Assembly: GCA_003550325.1 (NCBI GenBank)
Contig: QKWP01002108.1
Span: 1 to 64,000, forward strand
Length of the DNA: 64,000 nucleotides
Source: Gigaspora rosea
Lineage: Eukaryota > Glomeromycota > Glomeromycetes > Diversisporales > Gigasporaceae
Reading direction: 5' to 3'
Shown in pieces: positions 33,441 to 46,048 of the stretch. Numbering within the stretch: the first letter of the stretch is position 1; each line of letters opens with the position of its first letter. The notes under the pieces are model-generated. The model saw only the letters and a program-made list of their open reading frames with translations, searched no databases and had not been told where the DNA came from. A program made the position numbers and the translations under genes.

Positions 33441-33461
33441 GAAAAACTAAGGAGGGTAAAT
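33441..33461 (+). promoter_or_regulatory. Polypurine tract candidate
   Basis: The purine-rich ACTAAGGAGGGTAAA immediately precedes the right LTR start TGTTAGAAGC, as expected for the plus-strand primer of reverse transcription. Confidence 0.6.
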
Positions 33462-34354
33462 TGTTAGAAGCGGGCTTGGATCCCTTGATGGTCAAATTTT
33501 CTGTGATACCGAAAGAGCCGCCAGCAGAATTATGTGACCTGTAGATCGAAGTCCCGTGACGCACGTGATCTCTATGGCTGCGCCGTTTTTTTAAAAAAAA
33601 ACTTTTCTGCACCTGGTACTGCGCCTAGTTCCCATGGTTCTATACCCAAGCCCCACTTCAAAAGCCTCGTCCTGGAAAAATGCTTTGCCGATTAGATCGT
33701 GAAGAAAAGAAGATCAAAGAAAGTTCAGATCAAGACTTGGAACAATTTAAGGATAAGTCATCAAAAGAAGAATCAGCTCTTTGTTTACGGATTTAGTCCT
33801 AATGATAGAAAAATGCTGAAAAAGGGAAAAAACATTAAAATCGTGATCTTAGAAATCGACTTACCTGTAAGCCCAATTGGGTATAGCGTGAGGCTGTGCC
33901 ATCATTTTCACGATGAAAATTTAAAGCTGTCAAATTAAATGCATGCTTCTGTGATAGAAATTAGCCTAAATCGGTAGTTAATAAAAAAAAAATGGAAGAA
34001 GATGGCGTGATTTTCTTGTCTCTTTTATTTTGAATTTTTTTTTCTTCTTTTAAAGAATTTTTATAAATAGATTCAAAAATTAGTTTAGAAAAAGGAGTTC
34101 AGGTCCATGTGTGCATTTCCATGTAAAAGTTCGAAGATGATAAATAAAAACTCACATGCTCTCTGAGTTTAAGAATTTCCTTGATTCTCGTATAAACTGT
34201 TCTCCTCCCCGTAACAAGCCTGATACGCCTTATCTTGCCAAATCAAACCACCTCTATATATCAGACTTGTAACGAGGTCCTGTGTGTCTGAGTTTCTTTG
34301 TTTGGGTGTGTGATTGGTTGTTCATTTCATATCACACGCCCAGCGCCTTTGACA
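33462..34354 (+). repeat. Right LTR
   Basis: 893 bp, starting TGTTAGAAGCGG and ending CCTTTGACA, matching the left LTR without its MITE. Differences between the LTRs are mainly transitions plus A-run length changes. It contains the same TATA-like CTCTATATATCAGAC near 34252. Confidence 0.9.
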
Positions 34355-34905
34355 GTATGCAAAGCAGGGAAGTTTAATTGTTTGTAAAATAAGATACTTA
34401 TGAAGTGATTGTAATTTAGGTGCATGAGAGCATCCTATGTTACATAGCTACCTAATTTTTAATTTGATAATCGAACAATAATTGACCAAATGATTGATCA
34501 ATTATATATGCTCGAGCTTATAAATTTTATACTTGATCAATTATACTCGATTAAATATATATAATTGATTTTTGATCAATTATTGAAAACTTTTTTTAAT
34601 CAATTATCGATCAACAATTTTTTTGTCAAGTCAATTCACTAATATTAATACTAATATTAAACTGAACAGATAATAAAAGAAAACCAATCCAGGAAACTCT
34701 TTCCCGTAGATTGCTAAACCAAATCCAGAGCGTAGGGAAACAACACAAAATACATAGGAAAACAAACAACGCTTGCTTAATTATAGGCCTTGGGGCCTAA
34801 TTACATACCTAAACTACAGTTCCTGTTTAGTTGCCGTTCAAAATAACTAAAAGAAAGGGAGATAGCCTTTTTACCACACTCTGTATGTTCTCGCACTTCT
34901 TTACG

Positions 34906-37335
34906 ATGGCTTCCAGCCAACGACCGATAGAAAATCCTATGGAAAACATTCAACAAACTTCTTTAACTTCGTTTGACAAGATCCATGCTAACGTCAAAAA
35001 GGCAATAGACGCACCTACAGGCAGTGTTGTAAATTTTCACTGTTCCAGCCTTTTTTTGCCATGTCCCAACATCCCAACGTCCCAGCATCCCAAATGTCCC
35101 AACTATGTCCCAAGCCTTAATAATTAATAAATTAATTTAAAAAAATATATAATTATATATTTTTTTAGGTGCTAAACACATTTTTAAAAAAATTTAATTA
35201 GATTATCTTAATAAAATTTTAAGTAATTTCAATTTATAAAATTGTCCCAGAATGTCCCAAAATGTCCCAACATATGTCCCAACTGTCCCATGTACAACAC
35301 TGCCTACAGGTCCTTCTGCTAAACGTGTCAAGACCCAATACCAGCCCTCTCCCAACACCAATCCTCCCACTCCCGAATTATTGCTCAAAAGTGGCGATTC
35401 TAGTTTACCTCCGACAAATCCATCAATGACATTACCACATCAAAACACAACAACAAGTGTGAGAAATTTGATGATCATGCAGACCGATTCGATTCCAATG
35501 CTACCTAATGTAAACACTCTGGACCAGTTGCCTGGGAATATTCCCACACCCGATCATGCAGAACTACCCACTAAACCCAACCCATGGGCCGACCAACCTG
35601 AACAGCAAAATCAACAGATTCTCTCCGACTCTTTAACCAATTCATTGACCCAGACGCCATGGAAACTGAATCCAATGCCACCATTAAACCCAACGTACCC
35701 CGGAAACTCTACAGCCAAGCACATGCCCTGACCAAAAGGATCAAAAGAACTACCACAGATTGGATTACAGAAACCTTAAAGATTATAGCTAAACGTCATG
35801 ACCTCACATTTGACAGCAACTCATGGAACTATGAAACGATCATTGGTGCCTTTGACTCACCCAAAAAATTAGAACAATTTCTGTTACACAAACTACGCTC
35901 AATACCCACTCGATTCAACATCCTGACCCCTATTAACCAAAAGATCCAATACATGGACACAGCTTTCTTTAGATCATTTACTAGAGACAAAAATGCAGCA
36001 CCAGCACACCAAAAAGAATTTGATTTACTATTCGAAATGGCACTAGAGAAATTTCGACGCCACTATGATGTACGATTTGTCAACAAAGTAAACCGCCAAC
36101 AGATTTACGAGAAATTGAGAATTAAATTAGCAGTCGACTACTTATGCAACCTCGACTTCTTATTGCTCAGACCCCATGACTGTGCTAGACATATCTACTA
36201 CTGTTTAAACTTGGCAAAAATCTCACCCAAACTTATGTTCGAACAAACCTGTACTTGCCTTTACTCATCACATGAGGACCTGCTATTACCACTCCCAACT
36301 CACCCCCAAGATATAGATGAGGAAATACTCGTTGCACTACCATACTCACTTCCATTAGCAGATAGAAGAAACACTAGAGCTATCCTAACATCTTTACGCA
36401 AGGTATACAAGTTCGAACAACTCCCAGAGACTTACTTCGAATATTCCATCATACCATTACCTTATGACATCGAAGAACTACACTCCTCGGTCCGTAACCT
36501 GTTTCCTATTACCGACTAGGAAATGCTCAAATGCCTAGGAAAATATCACCAAAAATTAAAAGTATACTACAGTTTCGAACGAATCTATGCAGAATTTTTC
36601 CAACTTCCTGCAGAAAAAGAAAAACTACCTACAACTATACAGGCACTGAACTCCGCGGTCAGACATCTTTTCCCATGTAACCCCAAAGACAACATTGAAC
36701 TACGTAACTTGGTCAAAAAATTGAGGGAACACTACTCCTTCAAACGCATTCTCAATAACTTCTTCGTACAAAACCTGAACTTGCCTGCGGACCCATACTG
36801 AGTCAAAACACAACTAAAATACACCTTCCCGATCACCAATGATGGATTAGCCAAAGAATTCATCAAAGAGATCAAAGGAAATTACAAATTCAACTGGCCT
36901 ATCCCACTACACTACATGACTGTGAACCCAACAGATTTACCCAACCTACCTAAAGACCACAACCTGGTTGACAAAGACAAAGTGAACCTAACCATTCCAA
37001 TTAGGTCCTCAAAGTCACTGGTCGAAACCCCTAGACAACTACGCTCACACTACTACTTCCATCATATACCAGAAAATTGGATTGAAATTATAGACAACAT
37101 AGACGGAAGACCCAACCTACCAACCGACTTAGAGAAGGCAATCGTGGCCATCGCCCAAATTGAGGAATGCAAACACTTACAACTCCCCATCAGGAAATAC
37201 AATAATATCCAAACTACAATCGAAACCTTGCACAAACACTTCCACTTCCGCAGCTTCTCTACGTCATTCATCCACGTACCAGATCTCCCATCACCAAGCT
37301 GGAACATGTTCGACAATTACTCACCATCCAAATGA
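34906..37335 (+). pseudogene. LINE ORF1 (copy 1), repeat-domain protein
   Basis: ORF1 proteins of LINEs coat the element RNA. This one has a Pro/Thr/Gln-rich N-terminal part and a C-terminal part with about six imperfect repeats of ~50 residues, each built as FPIT...LxxLRxxYxFxxLPxxYF...LPxxxxxL (for example LRKVYKFEQLPETYF, LKVYYSFERIYAEFF, LREHYSFKRILNNFF, LRSHYYFHHIPENWI). I do not recognise this domain as the RRM, CCHC or coiled-coil type usual in ORF1. The start ATG at 34906 (MASSQRP) parallels MSATQDS in copy 2. A MITE (35022-35302), a frameshift near 35660 and in-frame stops at 36517-36519 and 36799-36801 inactivate it. ORF1 ends at the TGA of ATGA (37332-37335), overlapping an ORF2 start. 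Confidence 0.75.
35022..35302. mobile_element. hAT-type MITE in LINE ORF1
   Basis: A 281-bp element with ends CAGTGTTGTAAA and TGTACAACACTG and a perfect 8-bp target duplication cctacagg (35014-35021, 35303-35310). Both arms carry TGTCCCAAC-type repeats, all in the same orientation rather than inverted. It interrupts the coding sequence after DAPTG, which resumes with GPSAKRV. Confidence 0.93.
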
Positions 37336-40300
37336 GCACAACTACAACCTACAGAGAATCTCCTTTTCCCACACACTTTACCTCCGATTTACAACAAACT
37401 CTGCAACCATCTTCCTCAAATACATACCCTCCTCCTATAAGTGACGAAAACATAAACTGCACACTAACCATAACAAATCCACAGGCTGAAAACTTCTCTC
37501 ACAATCTATTGACACTGGACTCAACATTGCCACCCACAATATACGAGGCCTTTCTAGACTAGAAAAAGCACAAAGCTGGATAAATTACTGCATGGAGGCC
37601 AACCTTTATATAATCTCATTGACCGAAACAAAATTAACCGACTTAAAAGCCAAGAACTTGACCAATCCAATATATCTCTTTTATACTTCCAATTATGTAA
37701 ACAACTCACAACCTCACTCTGGACCTGGCCTGGGTACAGCACTTATGGTCCACAACCAACTCCAACCCTACGTCCACGATATCAAAACCTTACCAGGCAC
37801 TGCAATTTATGTCGACTTCTTCTTCCCAAATAACAAAACTCGTATAATCTCAACTTACTTGCCATCTAGCACCAGCCACCCTCAACTCAACAAACGAACT
37901 CAAGAGAAAGTATTTGCTTGGTTCTTGAAAGCTAAAAACAAGAACTGGAACACGATCCTCCTTGGCAACCTAAATGCCAACCAGTTCAGGGACAAGAAAT
38001 TCCCACTCTTTAATAACCTTAATACAATACACGCAGTCAGCTTACTATCCTTTTACAACATCACGGAACCTACCTGGGTAGGACCAAATACCTCCAGCCA
38101 GATCGATGACATTTGGTTCAACTCAGATCTAATTCAGAACATAGATGAACCAACCATTACTGCTGCTGACTATATATCTGATAGTGATCACAAAATTATT
38201 TCCGCAACCTGGCATATAGAAATTTGCAAACAAAAAAACCCAGCAAAACAAAAAGAAGAAACGAAAAATATATCAATATAATAAAATAACAAAGGAAAAC
38301 TGAGAAAACTTTTCTGCTGAAACTGACTTATTACTTTCATAAGCCTTACCCATAGAAGACCTAACTTGGGATACCCAACAATTAAACAAGACCTGGAATA
38401 TTTGGTCGTCAACAATTAAAAGGATGCTCAACAAACATGTTCCATATACTTATACTAGGCAGAAGAAGTTCTTCGCCCTATTACTAAAAGCAACCAACCT
38501 ACATCTAGCACTGAAGTCCATGAACAAATGTTTACGCTTACTAACCACCAAATCCTCCAACTGCTGCCTGAAAACTTGTAATAAACTCCTACATACCGCA
38601 TCTACCCTCGCCGAGTTGGAAATCACCCCTATTACTCAATTAGATCTAGATTCTCCATCGACAACTATTCTCAAATTAAAACAAATCCGTCCTACAATTT
38701 GGACCACTCGTAATCTGGAAAAATCGCAAGAACAAAGCAAAAAAATTGACTACTACGTCAATAGATGTTATAATAACTTCAAAGAAAATACGACCAGAAT
38801 GCTTGATAGCATCCTGAAACGAAGACCAGAACCAGTGCGCACAGACAAAATAATTCTCTCTAATCGAATCCTAATCGACAAAGCTGAAATAAAAACACAT
38901 GTCAGATTACACTTCAAATCTTGGACAGAATCAAATTCACAAAACTTGCAATGGGAGAAGGACTGGGAAGAAGCCTACTCACCCATAGCTGAGATTAACC
39001 CCTCAATCTACGACACTCTAACGGATACCATTACACTCGATGAATTAAAAGAAACCATAAACAATACTCCCAAAAATAAAGCAACTGGACCGCTAGCTAT
39101 TTTTAATGAAATTCTACAACAACTCTCTGACCTAACACTATCCTCTTTACTAAAACTCTTTAACAACTGCATATGTCTAAAACAGGTACCGCAACAATAG
39201 CTAAAAGCGAATATTTGGCCAATACCAAAAAAACCAGAGTACAAATACAATCTCAGCACCACGCGACCCATTACGTTAATCGATCACACCCGGAAATGTT
39301 TTACAAAAATTTTAACTACCAGATTAACTTCATTCATAATAAGGCGCGAGATACTCTCTCCGATAAACTTTGTGGCCTTTCCTCATCAATCTATGCTAAT
39401 ACCGGTTTCACAATTGACACAAATTCTTGAGGATGCTTCCATCAATCAAAAGGAAATTTGGGCACTTTCACAGGACATGTCAAAAGCTTTTGACTCAGTC
39501 CACATCGACATACTAGCCAAAGCACTTTGCCGAATAAAAATCCCAGAAACAATAATCGACCTCCTAGTCTACATACTATTCAACCGAACCAACCAAGTTA
39601 TTACTGATCTCGGTTTCACAGAACCTTACTCAGTAATGGATGGAATTGACCAGGAAGAAACCTTCTCCCCCCTGCTATGGAAAATATATTACGATCCCCT
39701 ATCTCAACCACCCACAAAAAATTTACTGGTTATTCTAGTATTATCTAGACTAACCCACCTAAACTAATCAACTTATCAGTAATGGCATACATGGACGACT
39801 CTCTCTGGCTCACCCCTAATAAACAAACCTTCACAGAAATCCTAGATCTCGCAACCAGCTTTTACAAACTGAACAACATAAAAGTCAATCCTTCCAAATC
39901 CTTTTTAATTACTAACTCCACGCTCTTCCCACAATCCGTCTGCTTTGACGGCACAACGATTACTGCTCTCCCTAAAAACATCCCTCTTAAATACCTGGGC
40001 GCCTGGTATACAACCAACAAGACCTCTAATCATGTCCAAAAACTCATAATATCAGAGATCAAAACTAACCTAAGAAAACTGCATTATGCTAAAATAACCG
40101 AAAAACAAGCTACCTATATCTACAACTATGTCATCATACCTAGATTTCAATACTGTATTCTCTCCTCTTACCTAAACCCTTCACAACTTACTTCCATCAA
40201 TAAAACAATAACAAAAACCATCAGATCGAAAGCGAGAATAGCCCGAGGTGTACCCAACTCCTTTCTGAATTGCGATGCAATATATGCTGTGACCAACATA

Positions 40301-42423
40301 GAACAAGCGCAACTAACTACTCTCATAACAAACCTACAGCGTGGTCTAAACCATTACAGCTTTGATAACCTATATATAAAAATCCGTATCCAACAAATAC
40401 AGAACGCTACAAATACAGATAAATCAATCTTAAAGAAACTGCCAGCCCTCACACACTGAGAATACCTAACTTACACTGGTCAATTAATAATAGTAATCCA
40501 CAAGCTAAACTTAAAATTTACTCGACCACTCAACAACTGGCCTATACCTAATACTTCGTGGAACCTCTCTCAACCCACTCATACTTACACACCCTAAATG
40601 CACCCACCTAAAAGAAATGCTAAATCGTCATAATATAAATTGCACAAAACAATTTCTCGATTCGACAAACAACAACTTACTTGATTGGACGACCCTCCAC
40701 CACAACATCAGGAAAATACCTCGTGGAAGAACACCAAAGTGGTTCCATCTAATGCAAGACCTAATTACTTCCTCCGCAACACCTATCTTAAACATAAACA
40801 ACTTAAACCCTTTCCTAACTCCTCCTTGGCTACCAAAAAAGAAAGGATGGGTTCTAACCCACAATGGTGATAGCCAAGATTTTCAACCCAAATCAAAAAA
40901 CAATATATGGCAAACATTTTCTATATCAAGGAAACCAAATATTAAATGCCTGCGCGGGATGTTCACTCCCAAACAGAAGCTCACGACACTGATCTTGCTA
41001 CTTACTATTAGACAAAGAATACATTCATAATCTACAAGTCGACTGTAAACTTACAATACATGCAAACATAAAAGATATCAAGCGATCACTGCAACAATTA
41101 CATCAAAAGAAAACAACAATAACCGATACACGACTCACTAGAATACAAAGACCTCTCACGGCATTTGATGAACCACCAATAGAAATATGGGAAACACTAG
41201 TATCTAACAATTTTAAGAAAAAGTCCTAACACTATATCTCATCTCAAAAAAACTTCAATTGCCCAATCAACAAAAAATTATCGCCACTGGTTGAATTGGA
41301 ACAGATGGGCCCATAATAAGCTGCTACAACAACACCTGGCCCTCGAAAATTACTATTCTCCTAACCCTACTAACCTTTATTGTTTCTACTACCCACAACC
41401 ACGCAAAACTCGAAATAATTACTAATAACTCCTCTCTACATACTACCATAACACAAGCTACTGATACCCACTTCCTACAACATTTACAACTAGATCAAAC
41501 ACAATGGTTTTTCCTACTGCACATGGCCATAGCAATAATCGGCGAAAGAAAAATCAACATTATATACAACAAAGAATTAACTGTAGTCGACCTTCTCTCT
41601 CCACACCAACTTAATACAACCCTACAGAATTTCTTATACAACCGCTATACACCTCTCTTGAACGACTTTGTTATCACTCACTCATTAAAATCAACAATCA
41701 AACTTATATACCAAACTACCAACCTTATATGATGGCATAACCAACAAAGAATAAATCTATGGGAAAACACCTAGATGATATCAACTGGGATGCCAACATA
41801 GCGACTATATTATACAATGATGAACCAAAAGCGCTATACACCAACCCGGCACTATCCAACTTGAAGAACTTCAAAGTGAAACTGCTCGCGGAAGAATTAC
41901 CCACTTCACTCCTCCTACACCTTCGTAACCCTAAAAACTACCAAACTACCTATGCCCAAGATGCTATTCAGGACCTGAAGACTACTCCCATCTACTAACC
42001 TGCATCTCTAACCCCTTCAACTTCAAAACAGAACTCAGAAGAATCTTAATTGAAACTGCAAGGAAAGAAGAAAAACCATTGGAAAACCCTAAAACCTTTA
42101 TTCAATCCTATTTCGAACTACATATCTCAAAGAAAATTCCATTTGGGATAATCACAAGAAGAACACTAGCCCCTTTTGCTTCCCTATATCTGAAGAACAA
42201 ACTAAAAACTTTACTCCACTACAACATCGCCGAATTCATCTATAAAAAAATATGGATCCCTTCTTGCATGTCCCGACACACAGAAGTAGTCCCTCCTCCC
42301 CCTCCACTCCCATCTCCAACGATGCTGAAAACACTCCCACCAACCCCAAATCGCATAAATACCACAATAGATAAACTTATTGCCACAAACAATCTTCGCC
42401 CAAACTACATACTCAAAATCTAG
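37332..42423 (+). pseudogene. LINE ORF2 (copy 1): endonuclease + reverse transcriptase
   Basis: ORF2 nicks target DNA and copies the RNA there. Endonuclease: about 37505-38230 with THNIRG, TETKL, NLNANQF, SQIDD and SDHK; the Asp usual in GDLNA is Asn. Reverse transcriptase: about 38990-40000 with SQDMSKAFDS (motif A), GIDQEET (motif B; GIDQGET in copy 2) and AYMDDS (catalytic, 39785). TAG at 39198-39200 replaces the Trp codon of KQW in copy 2. A deletion near 39705-39780 removes sequence between motifs B and C. Downstream frames (40617-42423) cover the zinc-finger and RNase H-like C-terminal region in broken pieces. Clade not determined. Confidence 0.82.
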
Positions 42424-42593
42424 AGGTCTATGACCATTCTAGTAAAGAATTAGGTCAAGAGTAAAGTAGCTCTTACCTCTACTTCATAATAGATTAGTAT
42501 ATTCCTACATGTAACAAATATATGTATAATTTATAAATCTAATAAAGTATTAGAGGATAGACCTCTCTTTAAAAAAAAAAATAAAAAAAATAA

Positions 42594-43967
42594 TAATTGT
42601 GCTTATATAGAATTCCTCTATATTAGTCACATCTCTATATAATCACCACTTTTTGTATCCTGAGGGTGTGATTATATGGAGGTTTGACTGTAAAATGAAA
42701 AATTTAACAAAAAGTTCCTTAAACAACAAAGTTTATCTAAAAAAAAAAGAAATAAATTAATTTAGAATAAGAGAAATAAAAAAAAGAACAAGAGAAAAAA
42801 ATATTAACCAAAAGTTAGACAATAAAAATTTTTTTTTTAAAAAGAAACAAATATTCAAAACTTAGAAATAAATAGAAACAGATGATAGCAAGGATTATTC
42901 TGAAATAGAAAACCAATTGACTATAAACAAAAACAAAAGGAATCACAACAATAGAAATGTGATTTACAGAATTAGAAATTAGATCTTGTATGAATACTAA
43001 TTAGAACAATAGAAGCTAATTTTAGATGAATTAGCATAGAAAGTTCGAAGACCTCACAATTTTAAGAAGAGAAAGAAACAATAAAATTGCCAAAATTGCT
43101 AAAAACACAGGAAAGAACAAAATTTTTGCCAAGTTTTGCAAGTTTTGCCAAGTATTGCAAAACATTGCCAAGCAAAATTTTTGCTACATAGTTAGTACAA
43201 ATACAAAAATATAGAGAAAAGCACATGCAAGTAAATATTAGCATGTAGAAATCATAAAACAAAAGCATGGATTAAACTAATATTCAAGATAGTAATACAA
43301 GTAAACAATTTTAAAGATATAAAAAAAGCTTGAAATTACTTTGCCTTTATCCTAACCCAACAAATCCTTCTTATAATTAATACAAATACTAAACTCGACT
43401 CTTGTGCAATTAAAATGACTACCTGACCCACCTGGCTTTACTTCCAACTCTACCAAAAGGCATGTAAACTTTAACAACTTTGCAACAGATTGCAGTATAC
43501 AAGAACAATTATTGTAGATTTGGACAATGTAACCATCATGCAGGATAATAGTCACATATGCACTATTCTAACAGATCAAGCTAGAAGTATTACCTTATTT
43601 GTTGATCTCTTGGCTGCTATTAAAATAATTTGATATACCATAGTACTGACCAAATTTTTTGGTTAATATACTAATAACTATCAATAGTGATCCAAATATC
43701 TGGTTTAAAGAAATATACTAGAAATACAAGAAAATACTTATTATACAAATTATAACAGAATCCATGCCCTGGCCTATGTCTTTCATATGGGATAAATATT
43801 ATAGAATAATAGAAGTTTAATTATTGAACCAATTGAGAACAACCAAATAAAAACTTTTAAACGAGTTTTCTACTTGTTTACTGTATGTAGATATGATCAA
43901 ATATATCAGACCTATAGGTTAAAAATTAAGAACATTAATAATATCAATAAAGAAAATGTTATCCCTT
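42594..43967. other. AT-rich, with a decayed MITE and a short repeat cluster
   Basis: 42600-42695 contains CCTCTATATTAGTCACATCT and the facing GTGATTATATGGAGGTTTGA, resembling a worn TA-flanked MITE cut by the LINE tail. 43085-43185 has repeated TTGCCAAGTTTTGCAA motifs. I see no gene; two short minus-strand frames (43062-43268, 43352-43555) have no family resemblance. Confidence 0.5.
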
Positions 43968-44138
43968 AGATTATAACACAGGCAAATTTGCCTGCGTATT
44001 TTAAAATTTTTAATAAAATTTTAAATATTGATTTTAGCCATATCTTTTCTAAGTAAAAAATATTCTTTAAGTTTTGTTTTAGTAACTTTGTTATAAAATT
44101 TTTTTAAAATCATTAGAAAACTTTAATATAATAAATGN
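43968..44138 (-). mobile_element. End of a GCAGGCAAATTTG element, cut at an N
   Basis: 43968-44137 is the near-exact reverse complement of 30848-31022, starting TATCCCTTAGATTATAACAC. It stops at the single N (44138), the same place where the other copy approaches its 513-N gap. The remainder was probably lost in assembly. Confidence 0.75.
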
Positions 44139-44585
44139 AACATATAAAAAATATAAAAAAATATAAACAAAATGATATAAAATACCAAAAAAATCAATAT
44201 AAAATGTACCAAAAAATAATAAAAGAATAAAAAAAAATTTAGTTGATTATATTTAAAATTAGTAGTATATGGGAAATTTTTTAGAAAAGAGGGATCACAA
44301 ATCATATAAAAAGTAAAAAATTTTGTGGAAGAGCTACTATAATACATAAAACTAATACATCGTAAGATTATTGATAGTTATCTATTACCGGTATATTTAA
44401 CCAATTAAAATTATAAACTTTAATTAATCCCAGATTAGTAAACTTAATTATTTTAAAATAAAATATATTTAATATATAAAAAATAGCTATTTTAATATAT
44501 TATCTTATTTATGCTCTGGTTAAAAAATGAGTATTGTAAATTGTCTTAACTAAAAATTTAAAATTATATTATATATTCCTAAAAA
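44139..44585. other. AT-rich, no gene
   Basis: A-rich then mixed AT sequence. It could be the interior of the element cut at 44138, but nothing supports a gene. Confidence 0.45.
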
Positions 44586-44593
44586 TAAACAGA

Positions 44594-44868
44594 ACCCCAG
44601 ATAGGTCATAACTGGATTTAGTTATTTTTGACCTAATTTGCTAAAAATGACAAAACTATATTTACTTAAATAACTTCTAATCCAGTGATCAGAATTGAAC
44701 GAACTTTTTTTATTAGATGCACCTTACTAGGAGCTTCATTTTTAAAAAAACTTCATTCAAATTGGACTACTGCCAATATAATTGCCAAAAACTGTTTTTT
44801 TGCTTCACAAATTTTAGGGGTTTTTGCTGAAATGTATAATATATAATCTCTGCACAGGACCCAAATAA
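44594..44868 (+). mobile_element. AGGACCC-family MITE, copy D
   Basis: It aligns with 27797-28094 from CCCAGATAGGTCATAACTGG to CTCTGCACAGGACCC. Both ends have lost bases, so no target duplication can be read. Confidence 0.78.
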
Positions 44869-45019
44869 TCTACATGAGATTAAATTTGAGCATCATAGTA
44901 AAAATTTTTTGGTTAGCACTTTTGGTTTGGTATATATAAGCAACATTTCAAACATTAGATCGAACTTTTACCAGTATAAAAAGTAAGATAAAAAAGTAAG
45001 TAAATCCTTATCTGCTAAG

Positions 45020-46040
45020 TAGTGTTCCGCACGGATCAGATCGGACGGATATTTTTTAAGATCCGGATCCAATCTGAAAACCGGATCGGATCCATGTTCA
45101 GATCCGAATTTGAAGCCAAAGATTCGGATCCGGATCCAAATCTGATATAGTTACACAATTAACACAATATAATTGGTTAATATTATGAACCATTTAAGAT
45201 CTATTAATCGGGTAAGGGGAGTAACAAAAATCAGGTGATTTTTTAGGGGGGGAGGGGGTAAAAAAAGTTGAAATTATATATAAGAACCTGACTATTTATA
45301 TATTAAGAAAGAGGGAGGGGGTAGGCCTCTGATAAAAAATAATCAGGTGATTAATGACACTGCCCTAAACACGTGCAGTCAATATAAAGAACATTTATTG
45401 TTATTAATTTATATGTAATTATTTAATACATTAAAATTATTTACAAAAATACTTTGTTATCACTACAATCAATTCATCCGCGTTATAAATTAGCATAACA
45501 AATCAAGATTATAAATACTTATGATATTAATTATTAAAATATATAAAATCATTTCATTCGCATTAATTTAATTGCTAAGTATTTAAGTTATAGCAATTTC
45601 ACATATCAAATTCATAAGAATGATTTATATTACAGCTGATTTGAAAATTAGTGAGACACTTGAAGAATTTTCTTGTTTTTGAAACCCTTCAGTTTCGTCT
45701 TATAAATCATCTAACTCTTTGGAAACCATGTTACAGTCTTCGGAACTTTGGTCTGATAATGGCGATGCAATTCCGAAAAGTTAGATGATTCATAAGACGA
45801 AACTGGAAGGTTTCAAAAACAAGAAAATTTTTCAGATCCCACTAATTTTCAAATCAGCTATAACCAATCAGAGTTTACAAAGTACAACCAATCAGCGTAA
45901 ACGGATCCAAACGGATCCAAACGGATCTTCAGATCAGATCCTCCGGATCCGGCAAATCACATAAATCATGGATCTGATTCGATCTGAATCACCAAATCTG
46001 GATCAGATCCGGATCTCGGATCGGATCTTGCAGAACACTA
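45020..46040. mobile_element. Non-autonomous hAT element with GGATCCG subterminal repeats
   Basis: 1,021 bp. Ends TAGTGTTCCGCACGGATCAG and the complement of TAGTGTTCTGCAAGATCCGA; flanks ctgctaag (45012-45019) and ctactaag (46041-46048), an 8-bp duplication with one G-to-A difference. The first and last ~130 bp are dense in GATCCGGATC motifs. In the centre, 45632-45712 and 45776-45860 form a long inverted repeat (TTTGAAAATTAGTGAGACAC and its complement), possibly an older nested foldback. No transposase. Confidence 0.88.
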
Positions 46041-46048
46041 CTACTAAG

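Larger units (their letters stand above)
27683..34354 (+). mobile_element. LTR retrotransposon, probably non-autonomous
   Basis: Two direct LTRs, a primer-binding-like site after the left LTR, a purine-rich tract before the right LTR and flanks gtac (27679-27682) and gtat (34355-34358) define the element. The internal part has a Gag-type zinc-knuckle remnant and two acidic frames but no protease, reverse transcriptase or integrase. It may be a deletion derivative dependent on a related element. A hAT-type insertion (29037-31427) and an assembly gap occupy about half of the interior, so some genes could lie in missing sequence, but 513 Ns are too few for a full pol. Confidence 0.85.
26343..34641. 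mobile_element. hAT-like element hosting nested insertions
   Basis: The ends TAGTGAATTGACTTG and CAAGTCAATTCACTA are perfect inverted repeats, and the flanks atattaat (26335-26342 and 34642-34649) are a perfect 8-bp target duplication. Both ends continue with GATCAATT/AATTGATC-type subterminal motifs. Most of the 8.3 kb is a later LTR retrotransposon (27683-34354), leaving about 1.6 kb of the original element, which has no transposase frame and was non-autonomous. Confidence 0.85.
34690..42593 (+). mobile_element. LINE (non-LTR retrotransposon), copy 1, decayed
   Basis: Both LINE copies share CTTTCCCGTA near the 5' end (34692 here, 57278 in copy 2), ORF1 and ORF2 in the same order, and clear protein similarity throughout. 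Copy 1 ends after CCTCTCTTT in an A-rich tail (42571-42593). No clear target duplication is seen. It is broken by stops, frameshifts, an internal deletion and a hAT MITE in ORF1. Confidence 0.88.
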
